DNA of 64,000 bases, from contig NZ_CP082922.1 in the NCBI RefSeq assembly GCF_019931675.1, forward strand, positions 1,116,001-1,180,000, read 5' to 3'. Shown piece by piece: positions 49,470 to 59,367 of the stretch (position 1 is the stretch's first letter; every line of letters begins with the position of its first letter). The position numbers were made by a program, and so were the translations under genes. This stretch comes from Nocardioides rotundus (GTDB lineage: Bacteria > Actinomycetota > Actinomycetes > Propionibacteriales > Nocardioidaceae). The notes under the pieces were generated by a model. That model did no database searches, was not told where the DNA came from, and saw nothing but the letters and a program-made list of their open reading frames with translations.

Positions 49470-49485
49470 GGTGGGAAGTGGAGGA
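49446..49485 (+). promoter_or_regulatory. MraZ operator: 10-bp spaced AAGTGG repeats
   Basis: AAGTGGGGTA, AAGTGGTGGG and AAGTGGAGGA follow one another with exact 10-bp period from 49456, preceded by a weaker CGGTGGAGGG at 49446. MraZ is known to bind arrays of TGGG-like repeats at one-turn spacing before its own gene and repress it. They cover the -10 and start site. Confidence 0.72.
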
Positions 49486-49523
49486 CGAGGAGGTTCTCTG
49501 GTCCAGACGGTGGGAGGTGCCCG

Positions 49524-49952
49524 ATGTTCACCGGCACCTACACCCCGAAGCTGGACGAGAAGGGCCGCCTCTTCCTCCCGGCGAAGTTCCGCGACGAGCT
49601 GGAGGAGGGGTTGATGGTCACGCGTGGGCAGGAGCGCTGCCTGGCGATCTACTCCCTGTCCACGTTCGAGGAGCAGGCCGAGCGCCTGCGCCAGGCCTCG
49701 TTCACCAACAAGGCCATCCGCGGCTACGCCCGGATGTTCGGCTCCGGGGCCTTCCAGGAGAAGCCGGACAAGCAGGGGCGGATCACCATCGCGCCGCTGC
49801 TGAGGGAGTACGCCGGCCTCACCAAGGACGTCGTGGTCATCGGCTCGGTCAACCAGATCGAGATCTGGGACCCGACGAAGTGGCAGGAGTACCTCACCGA
49901 GCAGGAGGAGGCCTTCTCCGACCTCAGCGAGGAGATCTTCCCCGGCATCTGA
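49524..49952 (+). CDS. mraZ: Transcriptional regulator MraZ
   Basis: A 142-residue protein of two AbrB-like halves. MFTGTYTPKLDEKGRLFLPAKFRDEL and DKQGRITIAPLLREYAGLTKDVVVIG each carry the DxxGR motif that contacts DNA. First gene of the dcw cluster. It forms ring oligomers and represses its own promoter at the repeats just upstream. A GAGGAGG lies 33 nt before the ATG and GGAGGTGCCCG is directly before it, the latter likely being the ribosome-binding site. Confidence 0.95.
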   Translation: MFTGTYTPKLDEKGRLFLPAKFRDELEEGLMVTRGQERCLAIYSLSTFEEQAERLRQASFTNKAIRGYARMFGSGAFQEKPDKQGRITIAPLLREYAGLTKDVVVIGSVNQIEIWDPTKWQEYLTEQEEAFSDLSEEIFPGI

Positions 49953-50158
49953 GCCGCAGCAGCTCCACCGAACTGAACAGCCGGACGTCCGACCAGGTCT
50001 CGTGCCCGCTCACGAGCGTCGGTCATCTGGGACACCTTCCCCGGTTCCAGAGGACCCTTCCCACCGCTCGGCGAGCGGGCAGGGACCTGACCGGACGTCC
50101 TCCACCACATCGCACCACCGCCCGCACCGACGAGCTTGGAAGACATGGGGTCGAGTCC
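49953..50158 (+). ncRNA. Structured leader between mraZ and rsmH (candidate mraW RNA motif)
   Basis: This 206-nt stretch can fold: CCGAC/GTCGG (49989-49993 with 50018-50022) encloses CTCGTG/CACGAG (49999-50004 with 50011-50016), and CCGCTC/GAGCGG (50064-50069 with 50073-50078) follows. CCGGACGTCC occurs twice, at 49981 and 50091. A conserved mraW RNA has been described in actinobacteria in the leaders of mraW (rsmH) operons; position fits, but I have not aligned it. Confidence 0.4.
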
Positions 50159-50314
50159 ATGAGCACCACACCCGTATCCGCCACCGGCACGATCCGGCCG
50201 GTCCGACGGGTCCGCCACCAGGCCCGCGAGTCCCTCGCGGTGATGGCCTTCTCCGCGGGCGCGTCCGGCCTCCTGGCCGGCGGGCTCCTCCTGCTCACCC
50301 TGCTGGCACGGTAG
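50159..50314 (+). CDS. 51-residue single-pass membrane protein
   Basis: MSTTPVSATGTIRPVRRVRHQARESLAVMAFSAG is a basic N-terminus leading to one hydrophobic helix (about 27-49) ending LLLLTLLAR. It lies between mraZ and rsmH, 12 bp before rsmH. The basic-inside layout fits a type II or type III single-pass protein. The ribosome-binding site is weak (GGGG 8-11 nt before the ATG). A short unnamed gene in this position is plausible for the dcw cluster, but I cannot name it. Confidence 0.55.
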   Translation: MSTTPVSATGTIRPVRRVRHQARESLAVMAFSAGASGLLAGGLLLLTLLAR

Positions 50315-50326
50315 GCGGCCGGATCC

Positions 50327-51301
50327 ATGGTCGACGCCCGCCACGTCCCGGTCCTGCTGGACCGGGTCGTCGCGCTTCTCGCGCCCGCCCTCGACGAGGA
50401 GGGTGCCGTCCTGGTCGACGCCACCCTCGGTCTGGGCGGGCACAGCGAGGCGGTGCTCGCCCGCTGCGAGCTGGCCCGCGTGGTCGGCATCGACCGGGAC
50501 CCCGAGGCGCTGCGACGCGCGGGGGAGCGGCTGGCCGGCTTCGGCGACCGGTTCACCGCGGTGCACGCGGTGTACGACGAGATCCCGGCCGTGCTCGACG
50601 AGCTCGGCCTGGCGTCGGTCCGCGGCGTGCTCTTCGACCTCGGTGTCTCCTCCATGCAGCTCGACGTCCCCGAGCGCGGCTTCGCCTACGCCGTCGACGC
50701 GCCCTTGGACATGCGGATGGACGGCAGCACCGGCCCCACCGCCGCCGACGTGCTCAACGACTACTCCGTGGGCGACCTGACCCGGGTGCTCTCGACCTAC
50801 GGCGAGGAGCGCTTCGCCCGGCGGATCGCCCAGGCGATCGTCCGCGAGCGGGAGCGTGAGCCGTTCAGCACCTCCGCGCGGCTGGTCGCCCTGCTCTACG
50901 ACACCATCCCCGCGCCGGCCCGGCGCACCGGCGGCCACCCCGCCAAGCGCACCTTCCAGGCGCTGCGGATGGAGGTCAACGACGAGCTGGCCGTGCTGCG
51001 CCGCGCGCTGCCGGCGGCGATCGACGCCATCTCCGTCGGCGGACGGGTCGTCGTGGAGTCCTACCACTCCCTGGAGGACCGCCTGGTGAAGCAGGCCTTC
51101 GCCGAGGCGAGCAGCAGCGACGTACCCCCCGACCTGCCGGTGGTCCCCGAGGACCGCCAGCCCACCTGCCGGGTGATCACCCGCGGCGCCGAGCGCGCCG
51201 ACGACGCGGAGATCGCCGCGAACCCCCGCGCCGCCTCGGTCCGGCTGCGCGCCCTCGAACGTGTCCGTCCCGTCCGCACCACCACAGGAGCCGCCCGATG
51301 A
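50327..51301 (+). CDS. rsmH: 16S rRNA (cytosine-1402-N4)-methyltransferase
   Basis: A 324-residue SAM enzyme (MraW). [13 protein letters not shown] at the start, SAM motif [62 protein letters not shown], and [22 protein letters not shown], with [21 protein letters not shown] later. All family blocks are present. Together with RsmI it would modify C1402 of 16S rRNA. The stop overlaps ftsL (ATGA 51298-51301). Confidence 0.95.
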   Translation: MVDARHVPVLLDRVVALLAPALDEEGAVLVDATLGLGGHSEAVLARCELARVVGIDRDPEALRRAGERLAGFGDRFTAVHAVYDEIPAVLDELGLASVRGVLFDLGVSSMQLDVPERGFAYAVDAPLDMRMDGSTGPTAADVLNDYSVGDLTRVLSTYGEERFARRIAQAIVREREREPFSTSARLVALLYDTIPAPARRTGGHPAKRTFQALRMEVNDELAVLRRALPAAIDAISVGGRVVVESYHSLEDRLVKQAFAEASSSDVPPDLPVVPEDRQPTCRVITRGAERADDAEIAANPRAASVRLRALERVRPVRTTTGAAR

Positions 51302-51843
51302 GCAGTCCCGCCGTCCAGGTCCGCCGAGCCCTCCGCCCCAGCGCCCCCGCGCTCGCCAAGGCGCGGCTGCGGGTGGTGCCGCTGCGTCGCGCCCGCGCCC
51401 CGCGGATGCCCTTCGTCGCGCTGGTCACGCTGCTGCTCGTCGGCGGTGTGGTGGGACTGCTGATGTTCAACACCTCGATGCAGCAGGCCTCGTTCGCGGC
51501 CACCGCCCTGGACGAGCAGGCGACCGCGCTCAACGAGCGGCAGCAGACCCTGGAGATGGAGCTGGAGCAGATGCGCGACCCGCAGCGGGTCGCGCGGGCC
51601 GCGCAGGACCTCGGCATGGTGGTGCCGGGCAACGCGGGATACATCCAGCCCGACGGCTCCATCCGCGGCAAGGCGACCCCGGCCGACGGCACCCTGCCGC
51701 TGCGGCTGGCCCCGCGTCCCGCCGTACGGCCCAAGGTGCTGGACCCGGCTCCGGTCGTGGCGGAGGGCTCCTCGCTGGACCGGGCGTCGGAGAAGTCGCA
51801 ACGCGCTGACCGGGGCCCGGCGAGCCAGCGCGGGAACGACTGA
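51298..51843 (+). CDS. ftsL: FtsL-like cell-division protein
   Basis: A 181-residue bitopic protein. Basic N-terminus (residues 1-36), one helix (about 38-58, [20 protein letters not shown]), then a coiled coil ([28 protein letters not shown]) and the [20 protein letters not shown] motif. The last 55 residues are Pro/Arg-rich. Identified by length, topology and position between rsmH and ftsI; FtsL sequences vary widely. It would join FtsB and FtsQ in the divisome. Confidence 0.85.
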   Translation: MSSPAVQVRRALRPSAPALAKARLRVVPLRRARAPRMPFVALVTLLLVGGVVGLLMFNTSMQQASFAATALDEQATALNERQQTLEMELEQMRDPQRVARAAQDLGMVVPGNAGYIQPDGSIRGKATPADGTLPLRLAPRPAVRPKVLDPAPVVAEGSSLDRASEKSQRADRGPASQRGND

Positions 51844-51918
51844 CCGAACGGGTAGAAACAAGACGTCCCACCGGCCTCGTCCGCACCGTCCGCCACCGCC
51901 CTCGACCCCGGAGCCACC

Positions 51919-53724
51919 GTGCCGAACCCGCGCCCGCGCCGCCCCCGCACCAGTCGCCGCCTCCGGCGCGGCTCGCCGTTGCTGAGGATGCGGATCGGGT
52001 TCCTGGTCATCGCCTTCGTGCTCTCGATCTTCGGCGCCCGGCTCTTCCAGCTGCAGGCCCTGGACTCGCGCGCGTACGCCGACATGGCGGCCGCCGAGGG
52101 TGCGGTCAAGCTCACGCTCCCGGCCCGCCGCGGGGAGATCCTGGACCGCAACGGCCTGCCGCTCGCGTCCTCCCAGGACGCCCTCATGGTGGTCGCGGAC
52201 CCGTCCAAGACCAAGGCCAACGCCGCCGAGCTCGCGACCTTCCTGGCCAAGGAGCTCCAGCTGGACTACTTCGACCTCCTGAGCCGGCTGCAGCGCACCG
52301 ACACCCGGTTCCAGTACATCGCCCGCCGGGTGCCCGCCACCATCGCGACCAAGGTCGTGAACCGCGCCGAGGACAAGGGCTGGCTCGGGCTCGACACCCG
52401 CTGGGACCCCGCCCGGACCTACCCCGCCAAGGACGTCGCGGCGAACATCGTGGGCTTCCTCGGCACCCCCGACCCCCGCTCCGGCACCCGCCCCCTGGCC
52501 GGGATGGAGCTGCAGTTCAACAAGCGGCTCTCCGGCAAGGACGGCTCGGAGCAGTACCAGGTCGGCGCCGGCAACCGGATCCCGCTGGGCGACTCGACCA
52601 CGGTGGACCCGGTCGACGGCAAGGACCTGAGCCTGACCGTCGACCAGGACCTGCAGTGGTACGTCCAGCGGGTGCTGCGGCAGTCGGTGGAGGACACCCG
52701 CTCGCTCTCCGGGGCCGCGCTGGTGATGGACACCCGCACCGGCGAGCTGCTCGCGATGGCCGACTACCCGACGTACGACGCGACCAAGCCGCTGGAGTCC
52801 GACGAGGACGACCTCGGCTCCCGCGCCGTCTCCGAGTCCTACGAGCCCGGCTCGGTGGAGAAGGCGCTCACCTTCGCCTCGCTGCTGGACGCCGGCAAGG
52901 TCACCCCCGAGACCCGCTTCAAGGTGCCCGGCCGGCTCGACCGGCAGGACAGCCCGATCAAGGACTGGTTCGAGCACGGCATGATCCGGCTCACCGCCAC
53001 CGGCGTCCTGGCGCAGTCCTCCAACATCGGCACGGTGCTGGCCGCGGACGCGCTGTCGGGCCCCCAGCTCAACGACTACCTCCGCGCGTTCGGCCTCGGC
53101 GAGAAGTCCGGCCTGGGCGTGCGGGGCGAGACCGCGGGCATCATCCCCTCCGGCGTGGAGCAGACGCCCCAGATCAAGGACCGGATGGCGTTCGGCCAGT
53201 CGATGTCGACCAGCGCGGTGCAGATGACCGCGGCGATCAACACCATCGCCAACGGCGGGAAGTACGTCAGCCCCAGCCTGATCAAGGGCAGCGCCACCAC
53301 CGACTCCGGTCGGCAGGTAGGCACCGACACGACGACCACCCGCCAGGTGGTCAGCGAGCGGGCCGCCGAGCAGACCGCGCAGATGATGGAGAAGGTCATC
53401 GACCCCGAGGACGGCGTCGCGCCCGGCGCGGCCGTGCCGGGATACCGGGTGGCCGGCAAGACCGGAACCTCGCAGCGGGTCGGCGAGTCCGGGACCTACG
53501 ACGGCACCTACTCGATGTCCTTCGCCGGGTTCGCGCCCGCCGACGAGCCCCGGTTCACCGTCTACGTCGTCCTGCACGCGCCCGAGGTCGAGGGCGGCGG
53601 CGGCTCGCTGGCCGGCCCGATCTTCAGCAAGGTGATGGGCTTCGCGCTGCGTCGCTACGGGGTCGAGCCGACCGGCACGAAGCCCCCGGACCTGCCCGTG
53701 GAGTGGACTCCCCGTGACCGCTAG
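51919..53724 (+). CDS. ftsI: Penicillin-binding protein 3 / FtsI (septal transpeptidase)
   Basis: A 601-residue class B PBP starting at GTG. One membrane helix (about 25-45) follows a basic N-terminus. Dimerisation domain, then transpeptidase with Ser312 and Lys315 in PGSVEK, SSN at 367-369 and KTGTS from 514. RRGEILDRNGLPLA near residue 70 is the usual class B motif. It cross-links septal peptidoglycan with FtsW. In actinobacteria its gene lies between ftsL and murE, as here. Confidence 0.95.
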   Translation: MPNPRPRRPRTSRRLRRGSPLLRMRIGFLVIAFVLSIFGARLFQLQALDSRAYADMAAAEGAVKLTLPARRGEILDRNGLPLASSQDALMVVADPSKTKANAAELATFLAKELQLDYFDLLSRLQRTDTRFQYIARRVPATIATKVVNRAEDKGWLGLDTRWDPARTYPAKDVAANIVGFLGTPDPRSGTRPLAGMELQFNKRLSGKDGSEQYQVGAGNRIPLGDSTTVDPVDGKDLSLTVDQDLQWYVQRVLRQSVEDTRSLSGAALVMDTRTGELLAMADYPTYDATKPLESDEDDLGSRAVSESYEPGSVEKALTFASLLDAGKVTPETRFKVPGRLDRQDSPIKDWFEHGMIRLTATGVLAQSSNIGTVLAADALSGPQLNDYLRAFGLGEKSGLGVRGETAGIIPSGVEQTPQIKDRMAFGQSMSTSAVQMTAAINTIANGGKYVSPSLIKGSATTDSGRQVGTDTTTTRQVVSERAAEQTAQMMEKVIDPEDGVAPGAAVPGYRVAGKTGTSQRVGESGTYDGTYSMSFAGFAPADEPRFTVYVVLHAPEVEGGGGSLAGPIFSKVMGFALRRYGVEPTGTKPPDLPVEWTPRDR

Positions 53725-53727
53725 CCT
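53722..53727 (+). promoter_or_regulatory. -10 element of murE (leaderless)
   Basis: TAGCCT begins 2 nt before the end of ftsI; a 6-nt spacer leads to GTG at 53734. It suggests an internal promoter for the mur genes. Confidence 0.5.
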
Positions 53728-53733
53728 CGCCGC

Positions 53734-55284
53734 GTGACCGAGCCCGACGCCACGCCACCGGAGCGCCCCGCCGACCCGGCCGGCGCCACGGTGGAGCAGC
53801 TGGCCGCCCTCCTGCGCGAGCAGGGCGACGACGTGACGCTCGCCGGCGACGGCGCCACCCGGGTCACCGGCGTCACGCTCAGCTCCCAGCGGGTGCGCCC
53901 CGGGGACCTCTACGCCGCCCTGCCCGGGGCCCGGGCCCACGGCATCGCCTATGCCGACGACGCGCTCTCCTCCGGGGCGGTCGCGGTCCTCACCGACGCC
54001 GACGGCGCGAGCCGCCTCGGGACCGACGTCCCCGCGCTCGTCGTACCCCACCCGCGGGCGGCCCTGGGCGGGCTGGCCGCGCGCGTCTACGCCGAGCCCG
54101 CGGCCCGGCTGCGCATGATCGGCGTGACCGGCACCCAGGGCAAGACCACCACCACCCGGCTCGCCGAGGGCGCGCTGGAGGCCGCCGGGGTGCCCGCGGC
54201 GGTGGTCGGCACGGTCGGGACGAGGATCCGCGGCCGGGAGGTGCGCACCCAGCTCACCACCCCGGAGGCGCCGGACCTGCACGGCCTGTTCGCCCGGATG
54301 GTCGAGGAGGGCGTGCGCGCCTGCGCCATGGAGGTGTCCAGCCACGCGCTGGTGATGGGCCGGGTGGACGGGGTCGTCTTCGACGTCGCGGTCTTCACCA
54401 ACCTGGGGCGCGACCACCTGGACTTCCACGCCGACGAGGAGGACTACTTCCAGGCCAAGGCCTCGCTGTTCACCCCCCGGCGGGCGCGGCTCGGCCTGGT
54501 CAACGCCGACGACGAGCACGGCCGGCGGCTGATGGGCGAGGCGACGATCCCGCTGCGGACCTTCTCCGCGACCGGGACCGACGCCGACTGGCGGGTCGAG
54601 GACGTGACGCTGACCGCCGCCGGGTCGACCTTCACCGTCGTCACCCCGGAGGGGCGTCGACTCCCGAGCGGGGTCCCGCTGGCGGGGGACTTCAACGTCG
54701 CCAACGCGCTCGCGGCGATCGCCGCCTGCGGCGAGGCCGGCCTGGACGCCGAGGCGGTGGCCGCGGCGATGGCCGCCGGGGGAGGCGTGCCCGGTCGGTT
54801 GGAGCGGGTGGACGCCGGGCAGGACTTCGAGGTGGTCGTCGACTACGCCCACAAGCCGGATGCGGTGCGCGCGGCGCTGTCCACCCTGCGCCCGCTGACC
54901 GAGGGGGCGCTGATCGTGGTGATCGGCGCCGGCGGCGAGCGCGACCCGGGCAAGCGCCCGCTGATGGGACGGATCGCCGCCGAGCTCGCCGACGTCGTGG
55001 TCGTGACCGACGACAACCCGCGCTCGGAGGAGCCCGCCGCGATCCGACGCGAGCTGCTCGCCGGGGCCGAGGGCGGCGCGGCCGAGGTCCTGGAGGTGGG
55101 CGGCCGGCGGGAGGCGATCCGCGCGGCGCTCGCTCGCGCACGTGCCGGCGACATCGTGCTGGTGGCCGGCAAGGGCCACGAGACCGGTCAGGAGGTCGAC
55201 GGCGTGGTGCACCCCTTCGACGACCGGGTCGTGGTGGCAGAGGAGCTGACGGCCCTGGAGGGCCGCGGAGGGAGTACGTCGTGA
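53734..55284 (+). CDS. murE: UDP-MurNAc-L-Ala-D-Glu:diaminopimelate ligase
   Basis: A 516-residue ATP-dependent ligase. P-loop GTQGKTTTT at 133-141, TTPEAPDLHGLFARMVEEGV, EVSSHALVMGRVDGVVFDVAVFTNLGRDHLDFH, and the amino-acid selector DNPR at 427-430, which indicates diaminopimelate and not lysine. GKGHETGQ near the end. This fits an LL- or meso-DAP wall (LL-DAP in Nocardioides, by general knowledge). Overlaps murF by GTGA. Confidence 0.95.
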   Translation: MTEPDATPPERPADPAGATVEQLAALLREQGDDVTLAGDGATRVTGVTLSSQRVRPGDLYAALPGARAHGIAYADDALSSGAVAVLTDADGASRLGTDVPALVVPHPRAALGGLAARVYAEPAARLRMIGVTGTQGKTTTTRLAEGALEAAGVPAAVVGTVGTRIRGREVRTQLTTPEAPDLHGLFARMVEEGVRACAMEVSSHALVMGRVDGVVFDVAVFTNLGRDHLDFHADEEDYFQAKASLFTPRRARLGLVNADDEHGRRLMGEATIPLRTFSATGTDADWRVEDVTLTAAGSTFTVVTPEGRRLPSGVPLAGDFNVANALAAIAACGEAGLDAEAVAAAMAAGGGVPGRLERVDAGQDFEVVVDYAHKPDAVRAALSTLRPLTEGALIVVIGAGGERDPGKRPLMGRIAAELADVVVVTDDNPRSEEPAAIRRELLAGAEGGAAEVLEVGGRREAIRAALARARAGDIVLVAGKGHETGQEVDGVVHPFDDRVVVAEELTALEGRGGSTS

Positions 55285-56687
55285 TCCCGCTGACCCTGGC
55301 CCAGCTGCGCGACGCGACCGGGGCGGACCTGGTCGGCCCCGCCGGCGCCGAGACGACCGTGGTCGACGGGGTGGTCTCCACCGACTCCCGCGAGGTGGGG
55401 CCGGGCGGCCTGTTCGTGGCCCGGCGCGGCGAGCATGCCGACGGTCACGACTTCGCCCCCGCGGCGGTCGCTGCCGGCGCTGTGGCGGTGCTCGGCGAGC
55501 GTCCCTTCGAGGGCGTGCCCACCCTGGTCTCCGAGGACGTGCAGGCCGCCTTCGGCCGCGTGGCCCGGACCGTGATCGACCACGCCGACGACCTCGCGGT
55601 GGTCGGCGTCACCGGCTCGTCGGGCAAGACGACGGTCAAGGACCTGCTGGCCACCGTGCTGGCCACGGCCGCGCCCACCGTGGCGCCGGTGAACTCCTTC
55701 AACGGCGAGATCGGCGTGCCGCTCACCGTGTGCCGGGTCACGGGGGAGACCCGCTTCCTGGTGGTGGAGATGGGCGCCCGCGGGATCGGGCACCTGGACT
55801 ACCTCACCGCGATCGCGCCGCCGCAGGTGGCGGTGGTGCTCAACGTCGGGCACGCCCACGTCGGCGAGTTCGGCTCGGTGGAGAACATCGCCCGCGCCAA
55901 GTCCGAGCTGCCGCGTGCCCTGGCCCCGACCGGCCTCGCGGTCCTCAACCGCGACGACCCGCTCGTCACCGCGATGGCCGACGGGCTGGACGCCCGGGTG
56001 CTCTTCGTCGGCGAGCACGAGGAGGCGGACCTGCGCGCCGTCGACGTCCGGCTCGACGAGCGCGGGCGGGCGTCGTACTCCCTGCGCGGCGAGGGCGTCG
56101 AGGCGGAGGTGCGGCTGGCCCAGCCCGGCCGCCACCAGGTCGGCAACTCGCTGTCGGTGATCGCCGTGGCGCTCGAGCTCGGCCTCCCGCTGCCGCAGGT
56201 GGTCGAGGCGCTCGCCGCGGCCGGCCCGGTGAGCCGCTGGCGGATGGAGGTGACCGACCGGCCCGACGGGGTCACCGTGGTCAACGACGCCTACAACGCC
56301 AACCCCGACTCCGTGCGGGCCGCGCTGGCGGCCCTCGCCGCGATGCGCGCCGACGGTCGCCGCGTCGCCGTACTCGGCGGCATGCTCGAGCTGGGGGAGA
56401 CCGAGGCCGAGCAGCACCGTGAGGTGGGCGCCGCGGCCGCCGACGAGGGCGTCGACCTGCTGGTGGGGGTGGGCGAGCTGGCCCGCGACATCGTGGCGGG
56501 GTACGACGACGCCGGCGGCGGCAGGAGCCGCTGGGTGACCGACATCGACGCCGCCCACCCGCTCCTCGAGGAGCTGCTGGAGCCGGGCGACGTGGTCCTG
56601 CTCAAGTCCAGTCGCGACTCCGGGCTGCGCTGGCTGGGGGACCGGCTCGCGGGCTCCGGCGACGATCCCGAGGCGCCGCGCCGGTGA
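55281..56687 (+). CDS. murF: UDP-MurNAc-tripeptide:D-Ala-D-Ala ligase
   Basis: A 468-residue Mur ligase starting at GTG within the murE stop. P-loop GSSGKTT at 112-118, [58 protein letters not shown] and [20 protein letters not shown]. Adds the D-Ala-D-Ala dipeptide to complete the pentapeptide. The 103-bp gap to mraY contains no clear hairpin. Confidence 0.95.
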   Translation: MIPLTLAQLRDATGADLVGPAGAETTVVDGVVSTDSREVGPGGLFVARRGEHADGHDFAPAAVAAGAVAVLGERPFEGVPTLVSEDVQAAFGRVARTVIDHADDLAVVGVTGSSGKTTVKDLLATVLATAAPTVAPVNSFNGEIGVPLTVCRVTGETRFLVVEMGARGIGHLDYLTAIAPPQVAVVLNVGHAHVGEFGSVENIARAKSELPRALAPTGLAVLNRDDPLVTAMADGLDARVLFVGEHEEADLRAVDVRLDERGRASYSLRGEGVEAEVRLAQPGRHQVGNSLSVIAVALELGLPLPQVVEALAAAGPVSRWRMEVTDRPDGVTVVNDAYNANPDSVRAALAALAAMRADGRRVAVLGGMLELGETEAEQHREVGAAAADEGVDLLVGVGELARDIVAGYDDAGGGRSRWVTDIDAAHPLLEELLEPGDVVLLKSSRDSGLRWLGDRLAGSGDDPEAPRR

Positions 56688-56790
56688 GGGGTGGGGGCGC
56701 CGCTCCGGCGGCCCCGGTAGGCAACAATGGGCCGGCTGGCCGCGGCCGTGTGCCGTCCGTACGTTCCGAGACCCAGGAGGACCCAGGGCG

Positions 56791-57885
56791 ATGAAGGCGA
56801 TCCTCATCGCAGGAGCCATCGCGTTGCTCGTGTCCCTGCTCGGCACCCGGGTCGCCATCACGACGCTGTCGCGGCGCGGCTACGGCCAGGAGGTCCGCGA
56901 CGACGGGCCCACCACCCACCACGTCAAGCGGGGGACGCCCACCATGGGCGGGCTGGTGATCATCCTGGCCACGGTGATCGGCTACTCCGCGGCCAAGCTG
57001 TTCTCCCTGAAGCACCCCTCGGCCTCCGCCCTGCTGCTGCTCTTCCTCTTCGTCGGCTGCGGCCTGGTGGGCTTCCTCGACGACTTCATCAAGATCGTCC
57101 GCCAACGCAGCCTCGGCCTGCGCAGCGGCGCAAAGATGGTCGGGCAGACCGCCGTGGCGATCACCTTCGGGATGCTCGCGCTCTCGCCGTGGCTGGAGGA
57201 CGAGAACGGCCGCCGGCCCGCCTCGCACTCCATCTCCTTCCTCCGTGACATCCAATGGCTGCCGGCGCTGCCGACCGTGCTCGCGGTCATCCTGATCTGG
57301 CTGATCGTCTCCGGCACCTCGAACGCGGTGAACCTCACCGACGGGCTCGACGGGCTCGCCGCGGGGGCCTCGACCATGGTCTTCGGTGCCTACATGCTGG
57401 TGAACATCTGGCAGAACAACCAGGCCTGCGTGAACACCGGCGGCCCCAAGTGCTACGACGTACGAGATCCGCTCGACCTGGCCGTGGTCGCCGCCGCCAT
57501 CACGGGGGCGTGCTTCGGCTTCCTGTGGTGGAACGCCTCGCCCGCGCAGATCTTCATGGGCGACACCGGGTCGCTGGCGCTCGGCGGCGCACTGGCCGGC
57601 CTGGCGATCCTCACCCGCACCGAGCTGCTGCTGGTGATCCTCGGCGGCCTGTTCGTGATGGTCACCATGTCGGTGATGATCCAGGTGAGCTTCTTCAAGA
57701 TCACCCGGAAGCTGACCGGCACCGGCAAACGGGTCTTCCGGATGACGCCGATCCACCACCACTTCGAGATGCTGGGCTGGGAGCAGGTGACCGTGGTCAT
57801 CCGCTTCTGGATCATCACCGGGCTCTGCGTGGCGGTGGGCCTGGGCATCTTCTACGCCGACTGGGTCGTGGGAGCCGCGACGTGA
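56791..57885 (+). CDS. mraY: Phospho-MurNAc-pentapeptide transferase
   Basis: A 364-residue, ten-helix membrane enzyme that makes lipid [22 protein letters not shown] after helix 1, FLDDFIKI with metal Asp residues, [49 protein letters not shown] and [13 protein letters not shown] are all intact. An AGGAGG before the ATG. Overlaps murD by GTGA (57882-57885). Confidence 0.96.
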   Translation: MKAILIAGAIALLVSLLGTRVAITTLSRRGYGQEVRDDGPTTHHVKRGTPTMGGLVIILATVIGYSAAKLFSLKHPSASALLLLFLFVGCGLVGFLDDFIKIVRQRSLGLRSGAKMVGQTAVAITFGMLALSPWLEDENGRRPASHSISFLRDIQWLPALPTVLAVILIWLIVSGTSNAVNLTDGLDGLAAGASTMVFGAYMLVNIWQNNQACVNTGGPKCYDVRDPLDLAVVAAAITGACFGFLWWNASPAQIFMGDTGSLALGGALAGLAILTRTELLLVILGGLFVMVTMSVMIQVSFFKITRKLTGTGKRVFRMTPIHHHFEMLGWEQVTVVIRFWIITGLCVAVGLGIFYADWVVGAAT

Positions 57886-59339
57886 GCGGCGTCGACGTCG
57901 AGACCCTGGGCCGGCGCAGCGACTGGTCCGACGTCCGCGCGGTGGTCGCCGGCTTCGGCGTCTCCGGCTTCGCCGCCGCCGACAACCTGCTCTTCCTCGG
58001 CGCCGACGTGACGGCGCTGGACGACCGGGCCACCCCGGAGAAGGAGGAGAAGGCGCAGCTGTTGGAGAGCCTCGGGGCGCGGATCCGGCTCGAGCCCGGC
58101 GCGACCTCGACCCTCCCGGAGCCGGCCGACCTGCTGGTCGTCTCACCGGGCTGGCGGCCCGACCACCCGCTGCTGCAGCAGGCGGCCGAGCGCGGCGTGC
58201 CCGTGTGGGGCGAGGTCGAGCTGGCCTGGCGGCTTCGCGACCCGGACAACGCGGCTCCGTGGCTGGGCGTCACCGGCACGAACGGCAAGACCACCACGGT
58301 CCAGATGCTCGACTCGATCCTGCGCGCGGCCGGCCTGCGCAGTGCCGCGGTCGGCAACGTCGGCCGGCCGATCGTCGAGGCCGTCATGGACCCCGAGCCC
58401 TACGACGTCTTCGCCGTGGAGCTCTCCAGCTTCCAGCTGCACTACGCCTCCAGCTTCGCCTGCGAGTCCGCGGTCGTGCTCAACATCGCCGAGGACCACC
58501 TGGACTGGTACGGCGACCCCGCGGACTACGCCGCCGACAAGGGACGCATCTACCACGACGTCAGCAGGGCCTGCGTCTACAACGTCGCCGACCCCGCGAC
58601 CGAGCAACTGGTCCGCGACGCCGAGGTGGTCGAGGGCGCCCGGGCCGTGGGGTTCACCCTGGGCATGCCGGCGGTCGGGCAGCTCGGTCTGGTCGAGGAC
58701 ATCCTGGCCGACCGCGCCTTCCTCGCCGAGCGCTACACCACCGCCGCCGAGCTGTGCACCGTGGACGACCTGGCCTCCCCGGCGCCGCACTTCGTCGCCA
58801 ACGCGCTGGCCGCGGCCGCCCTGGCCCGGGCCCACGGGGTCTCCCAGCAGGCGGTCCGCGACGGGCTGCGCTCCTTCCGACCCGACGGCCACCGGATCGC
58901 CGAGGTCGCCACGGTCGACGGCGTCACCTGGGTCGACGACTCCAAGGCCACCAACCCGCATGCCGCCGCCTCCTCGCTCCAGGGCTACGACCCGGTGGTG
59001 TGGGTGGCCGGCGGGCTGGCCAAGGGCGCCCACTTCGACGACCTCGTGCAGCAGGTCGCCGGCCGGCTGCGCGGGGTGGTCCTGCTGGGTCAGGACCGGC
59101 ATGTGATCGCCGAGGCTCTTGCGCGACACGCCCCCGATGTCCGGGTCATCGACACCGGCGCGGGCGAGACTGGTGAGCCCATGGACCTGGTCGTCGCCGC
59201 GGCCGCCGAGCTCGCCCAGCCGGGCGACACGGTGCTCCTGGCGCCGGGCTGTGCGTCCATGGACATGTTCACCGACTACGGCGCCCGCGGGGACGCGTTC
59301 GCGGCCGCCGTACTCCGCAGGACGCAGCACGAGGACTGA
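57882..59339 (+). CDS. murD: UDP-MurNAc-L-Ala:D-Glu ligase
   Basis: A 485-residue ligase starting at GTG. N-terminal Rossmann part ([16 protein letters not shown]), P-loop GTNGKT at 132-137, [58 protein letters not shown] and [23 protein letters not shown]. Adds D-glutamate to UDP-MurNAc-L-Ala in the cytoplasm. Preceded by mraY and followed by ftsW. Confidence 0.95.
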   Translation: MSGVDVETLGRRSDWSDVRAVVAGFGVSGFAAADNLLFLGADVTALDDRATPEKEEKAQLLESLGARIRLEPGATSTLPEPADLLVVSPGWRPDHPLLQQAAERGVPVWGEVELAWRLRDPDNAAPWLGVTGTNGKTTTVQMLDSILRAAGLRSAAVGNVGRPIVEAVMDPEPYDVFAVELSSFQLHYASSFACESAVVLNIAEDHLDWYGDPADYAADKGRIYHDVSRACVYNVADPATEQLVRDAEVVEGARAVGFTLGMPAVGQLGLVEDILADRAFLAERYTTAAELCTVDDLASPAPHFVANALAAAALARAHGVSQQAVRDGLRSFRPDGHRIAEVATVDGVTWVDDSKATNPHAAASSLQGYDPVVWVAGGLAKGAHFDDLVQQVAGRLRGVVLLGQDRHVIAEALARHAPDVRVIDTGAGETGEPMDLVVAAAAELAQPGDTVLLAPGCASMDMFTDYGARGDAFAAAVLRRTQHED

Positions 59340-59367
59340 GCCGGACCACCCGGGAGGAACGGAGCCC

